From: Nocardiopsis sp. FR4
GTDB taxonomy: Bacteria; Actinomycetota; Actinomycetes; Streptosporangiales; Streptosporangiaceae
Reading direction: 5' to 3'
Assembly: GCF_009830945.1 (NCBI RefSeq)
Contig: NZ_VWVV01000037.1
Coordinates: forward strand, 1 to 62,752
DNA: 62,752 nt
Numbering within the stretch: position 1 is the stretch's first letter; each line of letters starts with the position of its first letter. The notes under the pieces were generated by a model. It did not search any database. It was not told where the DNA came from and worked only from the letters and a program-made list of their open reading frames with translations. The position numbers and the translations under genes are program-made. Below, in pieces: positions 39,713-47,835 of this stretch.

Positions 39713-40321
39713 TCACCGCCCGCGCAGGCCCAGGCGGCGCAGTTCCAGGGTGGCCAGCGCCGCCACGGCCCGGGAGTCGTCGGTGTGCCAGGCGCCCACC
39801 GGGTCCTCGTGCACGCGGGCCAGCCGGGCCGGGGGCACCGAGGTCAGGGCGCGCAGGGCCAGCAGCCGGGAGCGGGCCTCGGGGGTGAGCCCGCGCGTGC
39901 GCCGGACCGCGCCGGCCTGGCGTACCCAGCGCGCCCGCAGCGGCAGCCAGGTGGCCGCGACCAGGAGCACCGGGACCAGGACCGTCAGCAGCGGCAGGGT
40001 CAGCGCCAGCGAGGCCACCGACTCCTGGAAGGAGTCCCCGGCCGCGGTGAGGGACTCCCCGCTCCCGCTCATGCTCGTGAACGGGGTGGACAGCGCCTCC
40101 CCGGCCAGCGGCACCCTGCGGGCCTGCTCGGCCGCGTTGTCCATGTGCTCGGTCAGGCCCCGCCCCGTGCTCGCCAGCAGCTCGCCGGGCCGGTTCAGCG
40201 CCAGGATCGTCTCGCGCAGCCACAGCGCCGCCCGGACCCACAGGTACACCCACGCCACGGCGATCAGGTCCGAGGTCAGCTGGAGGAGGGCCCGCAGCGG
40301 GCGGTCGGCGTACAGCTTCAC
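39713..40321 (-). CDS. Predicted two-helix membrane protein
   Basis: A 202-residue protein of no recognised function. A first hydrophobic segment is at residues ~17-33 (DLIAVAWVYLWVRAALWL) and a second, long one near 108-128 (ALTLPLLTVLVPVLLVAATWL). Between them lies an amphipathic region of ~75 residues, probably outside the cell, and the C-terminal ~70 residues are Arg-rich and cytosolic. The GTG at 40321 follows GGGAG. Similar proteins starting with VKLYADRP are widespread in actinomycetes. It is downstream of the GlxA-type regulator on the same strand. Confidence 0.75.
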   Translation of the reverse strand: MKLYADRPLRALLQLTSDLIAVAWVYLWVRAALWLRETILALNRPGELLASTGRGLTEHMDNAAEQARRVPLAGEALSTPFTSMSGSGESLTAAGDSFQESVASLALTLPLLTVLVPVLLVAATWLPLRARWVRQAGAVRRTRGLTPEARSRLLALRALTSVPPARLARVHEDPVGAWHTDDSRAVAALATLELRRLGLRGR

Positions 40322-40381
40322 GGAGGGACTCCCGGGGGTGAGGAGGGGCTGGGCGCGGGCGTCGGCGCCCACGCTTGCCCG

Positions 40382-41410
40382 TTACCCGCTCAGGGCCCCG
40401 TACACGCCACCGCCGGTCGGCGCGCCCCGGAAGGTGCGCCGGTAGGCGCTGGGGGACACGCCGAGTTCGGCCTGCATGTGCTGGCGCAGCGAGGCCGCCG
40501 TGCCGAAGCCCGCCTCGTACGCGACCCGGTCCACGGACAGGTCGGACTCCTCCAGCAGCTGCCGGGCCCGGTCCAGGCGCTGCCGGGCCAGCCACTGGCC
40601 GGGGGAGAGCCCCACCTCCTCCCGGAAGCGGCGGGTGAAGGTGCGCACGCTCATCGACTCACGGCGGGCCAGCTCCTCCAGGCTCGGCTGCAGGTGCAGG
40701 TGTTCCAGGGCCCAGGCGCGCGCCCCGCCCGTCGTGGCCCGGGCCGGTTCGGGGACGGGGCGGCGGACGTACTGGGCCTGGCCGCCGTCGCGGTGCGGCG
40801 GTACGACGGTGCCCCGAGCCACGTCGTTGGCCACTGCGGCTCCGTGGTCGGAGCGGATCATGTGCAGGCACAGGTCGAGGCCGGAGGCGACCCCGGCGGC
40901 GGTCAGCACGTGCCCGTTGTCGGTGTAGAGCACGTCCGGGTCCAGGTCGATGCAGGGGTACATGGCGCGGAAGGACCCCGCGGACCTCCAGTGCGTGGTC
41001 ACCCGGCAGCCGTCCAAAAGCCCCGCGGCGGCGAGCACGAACGCCCCCGTGCAGATGGAGGCCACGCGCGTGCGCGGCCCGATCCGGGCCAGGGCCGCGG
41101 CCAGCGCGGGGGCGAGGGGGTCGTGGGGGCGTTCGCCGTAGTCCTCGTCGGCGGCGGGCAGGACCACCGTCCCCGCCCCGTCCAGCGCCTCGGGCCCGTG
41201 GGCCACGTTGAGGGTGAAGTCGGTGTCGGTCCGGACCTCGCCCGGCTCCAGCGCGCAGGTGACCACGTCGTAGAGCGGCGCCCCGTCGGCGCCGCGGGCC
41301 TGGCCGAAGAGGCGGTGCACGATACCGGCCTCGATGGGGAGCACGCCGTGGCGGACGAGGACGGCCACGCGGTGGGGATCGGAAACGTTCATGGCCCGAT
41401 TCTTGCGCAT
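40382..41410 (-). CDS. GlxA-type transcriptional regulator (DJ-1/PfpI domain plus AraC HTH)
   Basis: A 342-residue AraC-family regulator with an N-terminal class I glutamine-amidotransferase-like domain. The nucleophile-elbow Cys is in SICTGAFVLAAAGLL, and VVPPHRDGGQAQ marks the linker region. The C-terminal helix-turn-helix pair is PSLEELARRESMSVRTFTRRF and SVDRVAYEAGFGTAASLRQHM. The ATG at 41410 is preceded by GAAGGA; a second ATG at 41392 has no clear Shine-Dalgarno. It is divergent from an MFS transporter 52 bases away, which it likely regulates. Confidence 0.9.
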   Translation of the reverse strand: MRKNRAMNVSDPHRVAVLVRHGVLPIEAGIVHRLFGQARGADGAPLYDVVTCALEPGEVRTDTDFTLNVAHGPEALDGAGTVVLPAADEDYGERPHDPLAPALAAALARIGPRTRVASICTGAFVLAAAGLLDGCRVTTHWRSAGSFRAMYPCIDLDPDVLYTDNGHVLTAAGVASGLDLCLHMIRSDHGAAVANDVARGTVVPPHRDGGQAQYVRRPVPEPARATTGGARAWALEHLHLQPSLEELARRESMSVRTFTRRFREEVGLSPGQWLARQRLDRARQLLEESDLSVDRVAYEAGFGTAASLRQHMQAELGVSPSAYRRTFRGAPTGGGVYGALSG

Positions 41411-41462
41411 GGTGTCCTTCAGGTCACTGTCGCGCCGGGGACCCGAACGAGACCGTGGGGCC

Positions 41463-42761
41463 ATGGCTCACCACACCGCCTTCGTACCGCGGACCCGGCG
41501 TCCCGGAGTCCACCGCGCCTGGATGACCGCGCTGGCCGCGTTCCTCACCATCGTGGCCGCGGCGGCCTTCGCCGCGATGCCCGGACTGCTGACCGAACCC
41601 CTGCACACCGAGTACGCCTGGTCGCGCACGACGATCGCCGCGGCGGCCTCGGTCAACATGGTCGTCTACGGCCTGGTCGCGCCGTTCGCCGCCGCCCTGA
41701 TGGACCGGTTCGGCGTCCGCCGCGTCGCCCTGGCGGCGCTCGCGGCCGTCGTGGCGGGCGCCGCGCTCACCACCGCCATGACCGAGGCCTGGCAGCTCAC
41801 CCTGTACTGGGGGCTGCTCATCGGCGCGGGCGCCGGGTCGCTGGGGATGACCTTCGCCGCCACCGTCGCCCGCCACTGGTTCGTCGAGCGCCGCGGGCTG
41901 GTCATCGGCGCGCTGACCGGGGCGAGCGCCTTCGGGCAGCTGGTGTTCCTGCCCGCGCTGGCCTGGGTCACCGACCACCAGGGCTGGCGCCCGGCCCTGG
42001 TGACGCTGGCGCTGACGGCGGGCGCGGTGGCCGTCCTGGTCGCCCTGGTGCTCCGCGACCACCCGGCCGACCTGGGCCAGCGGCCCTACGGCGCGCGGGA
42101 CTTCGTGCCGCGGCCCCGGACGGACCGGGGAGCGGCGCGCCGGACCGCGGCGGTCCTGTACTCCGCGGTGCGCACGCGCCCGTTCTGGCTCCTGGCCGGG
42201 ACGTTCGCGGTGTGCGGGGCGACCACCAACGGCATCCTGTGGACCCACTTCGTGCCCGCCGCCCGCGACGAGGGGATGACCGTCACCACCGCCGCCGCCC
42301 TCGTGTCGACGGTCGGCGTGTTCTCCCTGGTGGGAACGGTCCTGTCCGGATGGCTCACCGACCGGTGGGACCCGCGCGCGCTGCTGGCCCTGTACTTCGC
42401 GGCCCGGGGCGTGCTGCTGGCCCCGCTGCCGGTCCTGCTCGGGCCGGACGCGGGGGCGGCGACGGTGGCCTTCGTCGTGGTGTTCGGCCTGCTCGACGTC
42501 GCCACGGTGCCGCCGACCATCCTGCTGTGCGGGCGGATCTTCGGCGCTGACGGCGCCATCGTCTTCGGGTGGGTCAACGCCGTGCACCAGGTCGGCGCGG
42601 GCGCGATGGCGGTCTTCGGCGGCCTGGTCCGCGACGTGACCGGCGGCTACGGCGCTGTGTGGCTGGTCGCGGCGGCCCTGTGCGGGTTCGCCGCGCTGCT
42701 GGCCCTGCGCCTTCCGGCCGGACCGTCGGCGCGGCCGGTCCCCGAGGGGGCGGGGGCGTGA
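41463..42761 (+). CDS. MFS transporter
   Basis: A 432-residue major-facilitator protein with twelve predicted helices. The loop between TM2 and TM3 has the motif A-like AALMDRFGVRRVAL, with its C-half counterpart in SGWLTDRWDPRALL. Helix sequences such as MTFAATVARHWFVERRGLVIG resemble monocarboxylate/oxalate-type MFS members. The substrate is unknown. The ATG at 41463 lies 52 bases from the divergent regulator. The stop overlaps the next gene (GTGA), so the small membrane protein is co-translated. Confidence 0.88.
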   Translation: MAHHTAFVPRTRRPGVHRAWMTALAAFLTIVAAAAFAAMPGLLTEPLHTEYAWSRTTIAAAASVNMVVYGLVAPFAAALMDRFGVRRVALAALAAVVAGAALTTAMTEAWQLTLYWGLLIGAGAGSLGMTFAATVARHWFVERRGLVIGALTGASAFGQLVFLPALAWVTDHQGWRPALVTLALTAGAVAVLVALVLRDHPADLGQRPYGARDFVPRPRTDRGAARRTAAVLYSAVRTRPFWLLAGTFAVCGATTNGILWTHFVPAARDEGMTVTTAAALVSTVGVFSLVGTVLSGWLTDRWDPRALLALYFAARGVLLAPLPVLLGPDAGAATVAFVVVFGLLDVATVPPTILLCGRIFGADGAIVFGWVNAVHQVGAGAMAVFGGLVRDVTGGYGAVWLVAAALCGFAALLALRLPAGPSARPVPEGAGA

Positions 42762-43210
42762 CCGGCGCGGCCGGGCGGTACCGCCGCCCCTCACCGCTGT
42801 TCTCCGTTGTCCTGCTGCTCCTGACCGCGCTGGTCGGACACGTGGCGCTCGCCGGGCTGGACCAGGGCCTGCGCGCCGCGCGCGGCGAGGGCGTGCCCGG
42901 GGTGTTCACCGCCACCAGTCTGACGTGCGTCCAGCACCCCGGGCACGAGTCGTGCGCCTGCGAGGGCCGCTTCACCGCCGAGGGCGCGCGGCGGGCGCGG
43001 GAGGTCTCCCTGCACGCCGCCGGACGCGACACCTGTGTGGTGGGAGCGCCGGTCCCGGCGGTGGACGCCGGGGCGTCCAACCGCGTCTACGGGCCCGACG
43101 GCTCCCGGGAGTGGCTGGTCTGCCTCCTCGTTCTGGCCGCGTGCCTGGCCGTGGTCGCCGCCGTCGCGGCCCCTTGGGCGCGACACCTGCGGCGCAGGTG
43201 TCAGGAGTGA
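42758..43210 (+). CDS. Small membrane protein with a Cys-containing external loop
   Basis: A 150-residue protein of unknown function. Hydrophobic helices at residues ~13-32 and ~119-139 flank a loop of ~85 residues with four Cys (57, 66, 68, 93) in TCVQHPGHESCACEGRF and RDTCVVG. This could be a disulfide-bonded or metal-binding external domain. The C-terminus is basic. It is coupled to the MFS gene by a 4-base overlap (GTG start) and overlaps the convergent hydrolase by 10 bases. No family recognised. Confidence 0.7.
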   Translation: MTGAAGRYRRPSPLFSVVLLLLTALVGHVALAGLDQGLRAARGEGVPGVFTATSLTCVQHPGHESCACEGRFTAEGARRAREVSLHAAGRDTCVVGAPVPAVDAGASNRVYGPDGSREWLVCLLVLAACLAVVAAVAAPWARHLRRRCQE

Positions 43211-43971
43211 CGGTCGAGGAAGGCGCGGACGGCCGCGCGCCACGCCTCGGGGGCCTCCGCGGCGACCAGGTGACCGGACTCCACCTCGACCAGCTCCGCT
43301 CCGGGGATGCCCGCGGCCATCTCCCGGGAGAGCGCGGGACCGGCGAGGCGGTCCAGGGCCGCGGCGACCACCAGGGTGGGCACGGAGATCCCGGCGAGGT
43401 CGGCGCGGGTGTCCACCGACCCCACCAGGTCCACCTGTTCCGGGGAGCCCTCCGGGACGGAGGCGGCCAGGTCGGCCACCGCCCGCTCCAGCTCGTCGGG
43501 CCCCATCGCCTCCAGCGCGGGGGTGCCGTGGGCCACCGTCAGCAGGAAGCGGGCCAGGGTCTCCCGGTCCCCCTCCAGCAGCGCGCGCCACACGCGCACC
43601 GCCAGGCGGATCCGGTTGTCCGGGTGGGCGAAACCGGCGGTCAGGACCAGGCCGCGCACCCGGTCCGGGTGGCGGGTCGCGGCGCGCACGGCCACGGCCG
43701 TCCCCAGGGAGTAGCCGAGGACGGTGAAGCGCCCGACCCCGGCGGCGTCCGCGGTGGCCACCAGGGCGTCCGCCACCGCGTCCAGCTCCAGGGGCACCGT
43801 GCTGCGCGGGGTCGCGCCCGAGCCGGGCAGGTCCGGGGCGACCACGGTGTGGGTGGCGGCCAGGTCGGCCATGAGCGGTCCGAAGTTGGCCTCGGACCCG
43901 CCGCCCCCGCCGTGCGCGAGGACGATGCCGGGCCCGGCACCCTTGACTGTGTACGAGAACTGTTCGACCAT
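43201..43971 (-). CDS. Alpha/beta hydrolase under MerR control
   Basis: A 256-residue alpha/beta hydrolase. It has HGGGGG for the oxyanion hole (residues 20-25), the nucleophile elbow GYSLGT near residue 90, a candidate acid Asp in the later VVAAALDRLAG strand and the catalytic His in ESGHLVAAEAP. The substrate is unknown; lactonase/esterase types are likely. The ATG at 43971 coincides with the predicted transcription start of a MerR-type promoter (see 43978-44009), so its mRNA may be leaderless. It is divergent from a MerR gene. Confidence 0.87.
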   Translation of the reverse strand: MVEQFSYTVKGAGPGIVLAHGGGGGSEANFGPLMADLAATHTVVAPDLPGSGATPRSTVPLELDAVADALVATADAAGVGRFTVLGYSLGTAVAVRAATRHPDRVRGLVLTAGFAHPDNRIRLAVRVWRALLEGDRETLARFLLTVAHGTPALEAMGPDELERAVADLAASVPEGSPEQVDLVGSVDTRADLAGISVPTLVVAAALDRLAGPALSREMAAGIPGAELVEVESGHLVAAEAPEAWRAAVRAFLDRHS

Positions 43972-43977
43972 GCGGCG

Positions 43978-44009
43978 ACGGTAGGCGGTCACACCGATGT
44001 GAGGGTCAA
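43978..44009 (-). promoter_or_regulatory. MerR-type promoter with 20-base spacer and central palindrome
   Basis: On the minus strand -35 TTGACC (44009-44004) and -10 TACCGT (43983-43978) are separated by 20 bases. The perfect repeat TCACA-N4-TGTGA (43989-44002) lies in the spacer, the classic layout of a MerR-activated promoter. The expected start is near 43971, the A of the hydrolase ATG. Confidence 0.65.
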
Positions 44010-44037
44010 CGGTGACGTGGGACACAGTGGGGTGCGG

Positions 44038-44391
44038 ATGCTGATCGGGGAGCTGTCGGAGCGCACCGGGGTGAGCCGCCGCCTGCTGCGCTACTACGAG
44101 GAGCAGGGCCTGCTGGAGTCGGCGCGCTCGGCCAACGGGTACCGGGTCTACGACCCCGGGGCGGTGCGCACGGTCCGCCAGATCCGAGCCCTGCTGGACA
44201 TGGGCCTGACCACCGACGTGATCGCCTCGGTCCTGCCCTGCGCGCGCAACGGGGTTGACGAACCGCTCGACCTGGAGCTGTGCCCGAGCCTGGTCAGCAC
44301 CATCCGCCGGGAGCTGGCCGCCCTGGACTCCCGCATCGACGAACTCCGGCGCCACCGGGGCGCCCTGTCCGAGCAGCTCTCCGGCGGCTGA
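44038..44391 (+). CDS. MerR-family regulator
   Basis: A 117-residue MerR protein. The winged helix is at the N-terminus (IGELSERTGVSRRLLRYYEEQGLL, NGYRVYDPGAVRTVRQI), followed by a helical linker (DMGLTTDVIASVLPCARNG) and the dimerisation helix. A single Cys (in LPCARNG) and no C-terminal ligand domain suggest a small-molecule or redox sensor. The ATG at 44038 or the GTG at 44032 is possible. It shares a 66-base spacer with the divergent hydrolase, whose promoter holds a MerR palindrome. Confidence 0.9.
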   Translation: MLIGELSERTGVSRRLLRYYEEQGLLESARSANGYRVYDPGAVRTVRQIRALLDMGLTTDVIASVLPCARNGVDEPLDLELCPSLVSTIRRELAALDSRIDELRRHRGALSEQLSGG

Positions 44392-44524
44392 ACCCGGCCC
44401 CGGGGCGGCCATACGCGGGAGCGGCGCGCCCGGTGGGCGGGTGCCGACGGAAGGGTGCCACCAGGAGGAGCGGAGGGGCACCCGTGCCTCACGGTGTCCG
44501 TCCGTTTCCGGGGCGGTGGCGCCC

Positions 44525-44566
44525 ATGCGCGCCGTTCTTCTGGGCGGTGGGTGGGCGCACCCGTTC
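44525..44566 (+). pseudogene. Possible N-terminal remnant of a ThuA-like gene
   Basis: An ATG at 44525 opens a frame reading MRAVLLGGGWAHPF, which resembles the start of ThuA-type (glutamine-amidotransferase-fold) proteins. Family similarity then stops, and the frame runs into the 3' end of the convergent transporter gene. It is too short for certainty; chance similarity is possible. Confidence 0.3.
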
Positions 44567-44597
44567 GGGGGCGCTGGGCTCGGATTCGCGGATCCGG

Positions 44598-45566
44598 TCA
44601 CGCCGTGCTCCGCGGTGCCCCGGAGCGCACCCGCACCAGTTGGCTCAGCAGCGCCAGCACCGGAAGCTCCACCAGCGGTCCGGCCACCAGGGCCACCGCG
44701 ATGAGCGGCCGGTCCGGGAAGGCCGCCACGGCCACGGCCAGCGCGATCGGCGAGTTGCGCGCCACCGAGGTCATCGTGAGCGTGGCGCGTTGGTCGTCGG
44801 GCAGGCGCAGCAGCCGGGCCGCGGACACCGCCGCCAGCGGCGCGACCGTGAAGAACACCGCCAGGGCGGGCAGCAGCGCGACCAGGTCGCCCAGATGGCC
44901 GAGCACCGTGCGCGCCTGCCAGGCGAACACGGCCAGCACCGCCGTGTACAGCAGTGGCAGCACCACCGCGTTGGCCCGGGGGACCAGGACCGCGTCCCGC
45001 CACGAGCGCCCCTTCCAGCGGCGGGCCCCCTCCCTCAGGGCCACGGCCAGCACCAGCGGAACCACCAGGACCAGCAGAACCGCCTCCACCAGGGTTCCGG
45101 CGTCCACCATCGCCGCCTCGCCGCCGAGCAGCAGCACGTACACCGGCAGCAGGAGGAGTTGGAGCACCAGGTTCACCGGCAGGACCGCCGCCGCGACCCC
45201 CATGTGCCCCCGGGCCAGGCCGGTGAACACCAGGTACCAGTCCGTGCACGGGGTCACCAGCAGCAACAGCAGGCCGACGCGCAGGTCGGGCGAGCCGCCC
45301 AGCAGGCCGGCGCCCAGGGCCCAGGCCAGCAGCGGGGTGAACCCGAAGTTGAGCACGAGGCTGGCGGCGACCACCGTGCGCGCGGACCGCGCCGCGCGGA
45401 CCCGGCCCGCGTCGACCTGGGCGAACACCGCGGTCAGCAGGAGCATCAGGGCGGGGAGCACGGCGTGCCCCGCCGCCGGGCCCACGGGCAGCGCCAGGCC
45501 CAGCCCCAGCCCGGCCAGGGCGGCCAGCGTCACGAACAGGCTCTGGAACTTCTCTGCTGCGGACAC
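44598..45566 (-). CDS. Bile-acid:sodium symporter/ACR3-like arsenite efflux family protein
   Basis: A 322-residue protein with about ten helices of the SBF/ACR3 superfamily. It has the VTPCTDWYLVFTGLARG segment, whose Cys matches a conserved position of arsenic-resistance members, and the late VAGPLVELPVLALL helix with a Glu. Actinobacterial relatives are usually annotated arsenic resistance protein. No ArsR or ArsC gene is adjacent, so arsenite as substrate is unproven. The GTG at 45566 follows GGGAAG. Confidence 0.82.
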   Translation of the reverse strand: MSAAEKFQSLFVTLAALAGLGLGLALPVGPAAGHAVLPALMLLLTAVFAQVDAGRVRAARSARTVVAASLVLNFGFTPLLAWALGAGLLGGSPDLRVGLLLLLVTPCTDWYLVFTGLARGHMGVAAAVLPVNLVLQLLLLPVYVLLLGGEAAMVDAGTLVEAVLLVLVVPLVLAVALREGARRWKGRSWRDAVLVPRANAVVLPLLYTAVLAVFAWQARTVLGHLGDLVALLPALAVFFTVAPLAAVSAARLLRLPDDQRATLTMTSVARNSPIALAVAVAAFPDRPLIAVALVAGPLVELPVLALLSQLVRVRSGAPRSTA

Positions 45567-45630
45567 GGGCGGCTTCCCGGCTGGCGAAAACGGCTTTCCC
45601 CACGCTACCGCCGCGCATAGCATCGGACGG

Positions 45631-45897
45631 ATGCGGACCACCCACACCTGGCGCGGCGCCTTCGACAACGACGCCCTGGACGCCCTGCACGCCCTGGGGT
45701 TCGGCCAGGAACCGGAGGGGACCGACTGGGAGAGCCGGGTCAACGCGCACAGCCTCGGCTGGGTGTGCGCCCACCGGGGCGGGGAACTCGTGGGCTTCGT
45801 CAACGTGGTCTGGGACGGCGGCGTCCACGCGTTCCTCCTGGACACGGTGACCCACCCGCGCCTCCAGCGCACCGGCGTCGGGCTCCTCGCCCTCTGA
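45631..45897 (+). pseudogene. GNAT acetyltransferase with internal deletion
   Basis: An 88-residue frame. The first ~80 residues match a GNAT family (WRGAFDNDALDALHALGFG, then GELVGFVNVVWDGGVHAFLLDTV). Just where acetyl-CoA motif A should form (HPRLQRTGVG) it jumps to GLLAL and a stop, the way intact relatives end. About 45 residues including most of the CoA site are missing. The ends are in frame, suggesting one internal deletion. A TAGCAT box 8 bases before the ATG suggests a leaderless origin. Confidence 0.65.
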
Positions 45898-45936
45898 CCG
45901 GGTCGGCCGGGGAGCCGTCCCCGGCCGACCCGGGGG

Positions 45937-46752
45937 TCAGCTCCGCCAGGCCCCGGCGCGGCGCACGTACTCGGCGAAGGCGGTGGCCGGACGGCCCAGC
46001 GCCCGCTCCACACCGTCGGCGGGCTCGACGTTGCGCCCGTCCAGGATCTGCCCGAGCAGCGCGGCCAGCCCCCGGGCGTCGTCCTCCGGAAGCCCGGCCG
46101 CGGCCGCCCAGGAGACGAACTCCTCAGCCGACACCTCCTGGTAGCCGACCGCCCGCCCGGCGGCCTCGCCGATCAGACGGGTGGCCTCGGTGAACGTGAC
46201 CGAGGCGGGGCCGGTCAGCACGTACAGCTCCCCGGCGTGCCCGTCCTCCGTCAGAACCCGGGCCGCGACCTCGGCCACGTCGTCCAGGTCCACGAACGGC
46301 TCCGGGACGTCCGGGGCCGGAAGCGCCACCGTGCCCTCCAGGACCGGCCCGTGCAGGAAGCCCTCGGAGAAGTTCTGCGCGAACACGGCGCACCGCAGCA
46401 CGGTCAGGCCCGGGAACTCCGCGCCCACGGCCAGCTCCGCCTTCTGGGCCTCCGGTTCGCCCCGTCCGGACAGCAGGGCCATCCGCCGGACGCCGTGCCG
46501 GGCGGCCCGGGCGGCGAAGGCCGCCACGATCTCCCCGGCTCCGGGGAAGCCCAGGTCGGGGTGGTAGCAGAGGTAGACGGCGGTGGTTCCCTCCAGGACG
46601 GGGTCCCAGGTCTTCTGGTCGTGCCAGTCGAAGCGCGGGGTGCCGGTCCGGGAGCCGACCCGGGCTTCGGTGCCGCGCTCGCGCAGCAGGCGGGTGAGGC
46701 GGCGGCCGGTCATGCCGGTGCCGCCGGTGACGAGGATCTTCTCTGTGTCCAT
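45937..46752 (-). CDS. NmrA-family NAD(P)-binding protein
   Basis: A 271-residue atypical SDR of the NmrA type. The cofactor motif is ILVTGGTGMTGRRLTRLL at residues 6-23, with GVRRMALLSGRG and LRCAVFAQNFSEGFL as in NmrA/QOR2-like proteins. The catalytic Tyr-x3-Lys of classical SDRs is not evident, so it may be a redox sensor or a quinone reductase. It is divergent from an AraC regulator with an 85-base spacer and is probably its target. Confidence 0.88.
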   Translation of the reverse strand: MDTEKILVTGGTGMTGRRLTRLLRERGTEARVGSRTGTPRFDWHDQKTWDPVLEGTTAVYLCYHPDLGFPGAGEIVAAFAARAARHGVRRMALLSGRGEPEAQKAELAVGAEFPGLTVLRCAVFAQNFSEGFLHGPVLEGTVALPAPDVPEPFVDLDDVAEVAARVLTEDGHAGELYVLTGPASVTFTEATRLIGEAAGRAVGYQEVSAEEFVSWAAAAGLPEDDARGLAALLGQILDGRNVEPADGVERALGRPATAFAEYVRRAGAWRS

Positions 46753-46825
46753 GTCCGTTAGTCCACCAGCCCGGGCCCGGACGGAACATGGCGCGGAAGC
46801 TGGATTACATAAGAGAGCGTCTGGC

Positions 46826-46831
46826 TAGAGT
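46826..46831 (+). promoter_or_regulatory. -10 element for the AraC gene
   Basis: TAGAGT at 46826-46831 ends 6 bases before the ATG at 46838, so transcription would begin at or next to the start codon (leaderless). The upstream GGATTA (46803-46808) is a possible -35 at a 17-base distance. Confidence 0.45.
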
Positions 46832-46837
46832 AGGGGC

Positions 46838-47779
46838 ATGGACCCCCTCGTGCACCTCCTGGACGGCCCCCGGGCGCGCGGCGCCTTCACCCTGCGCACG
46901 GTCATGACCCCGCCCTGGGGGATCGACGTCCGCGACGGGGCCGCGCTCACCCTGGTCGTGGTCACCTCCGGCCGGACCTGGGTGGGCACCCCGCACGGGG
47001 AGGCCGACGCGGAGCCGGGGGACCTCGTGCTCGTCCGCGGCCCGGACCCCTACGTGATCGCCGACCGCCGGGGCCGCGAGCCCACCATCACCGCCCTGCC
47101 CGGGGGCCGGTGCGTGTCCCTGGACGGGGAGGAGGTGCACGTGACCATGAGCCACGGGATCGGGACCTGGGGCAACGATCCCGAGGGCACCGACACCACG
47201 GTGGTGGGCGCCTACCAGGACGACAGCGAGGTCGGCCGCCTGGCCCTGTCCGCGCTGCCCCCGCTGGCGGTGCTCCCCGAGGGCCGGGTCGACCCGGCGC
47301 TGGTGGAGCTGCTCTCCCGGGAGATCACCACCGACCACGTCGCCTCGACCAGCCTCAGCGACCGCCTCCTGGACTGCCTGCTGGTGATGGCGGTGCGCGC
47401 CTGGCTGGAGGACAACCCCGACAGCGCGCCCAACTGGCTGACCGCCCGGCACGACCCCGTCGTCGCGCGTGCGCTGGAACTGCTGCACGAACACGTGGCC
47501 CGGCCCTGGACCCTGGACGCGCTGGCCCGGGAGTGCGCCGTCTCGCGCGCCACCCTGGCCGCCCGCTTCCGCGCGGCCGTGGGCGTGCCGCCGATGACCT
47601 ACCTGCGCACCTGGCGGCTCACCGTGGCCGGCGACCTGCTCACCGCCGAACCCCGGCTCGGGCTGGAGGCGGTGGCCGCGCGGGTGGGCTACGGCAGCGC
47701 GTTCGCGTTCAGCTCCGCGTTCCGCCACCACACCGGGAGGAGCCCCTCCTCCTACCGGGACGGCGTGGCACGGGTGTAG
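46838..47779 (+). CDS. AraC-family regulator with cupin sensor domain
   Basis: A 313-residue regulator. The N-terminal ~170 residues are an AraC cupin (Cupin_6 type; VVTSGRTWVGTPHGEADAEPGDLVLVRGPDPY). The C-terminal domain has two helix-turn-helix units (WTLDALARECAVSRATLAARF and LGLEAVAARVGYGSAFAFSSAFRHHTGRSPSSYR). It is divergent from the NmrA-like gene, which such regulators usually control. The ATG at 46838 has no Shine-Dalgarno, consistent with a leaderless mRNA. Confidence 0.92.
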   Translation: MDPLVHLLDGPRARGAFTLRTVMTPPWGIDVRDGAALTLVVVTSGRTWVGTPHGEADAEPGDLVLVRGPDPYVIADRRGREPTITALPGGRCVSLDGEEVHVTMSHGIGTWGNDPEGTDTTVVGAYQDDSEVGRLALSALPPLAVLPEGRVDPALVELLSREITTDHVASTSLSDRLLDCLLVMAVRAWLEDNPDSAPNWLTARHDPVVARALELLHEHVARPWTLDALARECAVSRATLAARFRAAVGVPPMTYLRTWRLTVAGDLLTAEPRLGLEAVAARVGYGSAFAFSSAFRHHTGRSPSSYRDGVARV

Positions 47780-47835
47780 CGGCCGGGCGGGGAGGGAACG
47801 GCTCCGGGGGGGCGGGCCCCGGCGAGGAGGAGTAC

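Noticed and set aside
43201..45855. Open minus-strand frame of nearly 900 codons joining the hydrolase to sequence beyond the MerR gene
   Set aside because: Only the last 256 residues show hydrolase features; the rest is antisense to the MerR gene and out of frame with the transporter gene.
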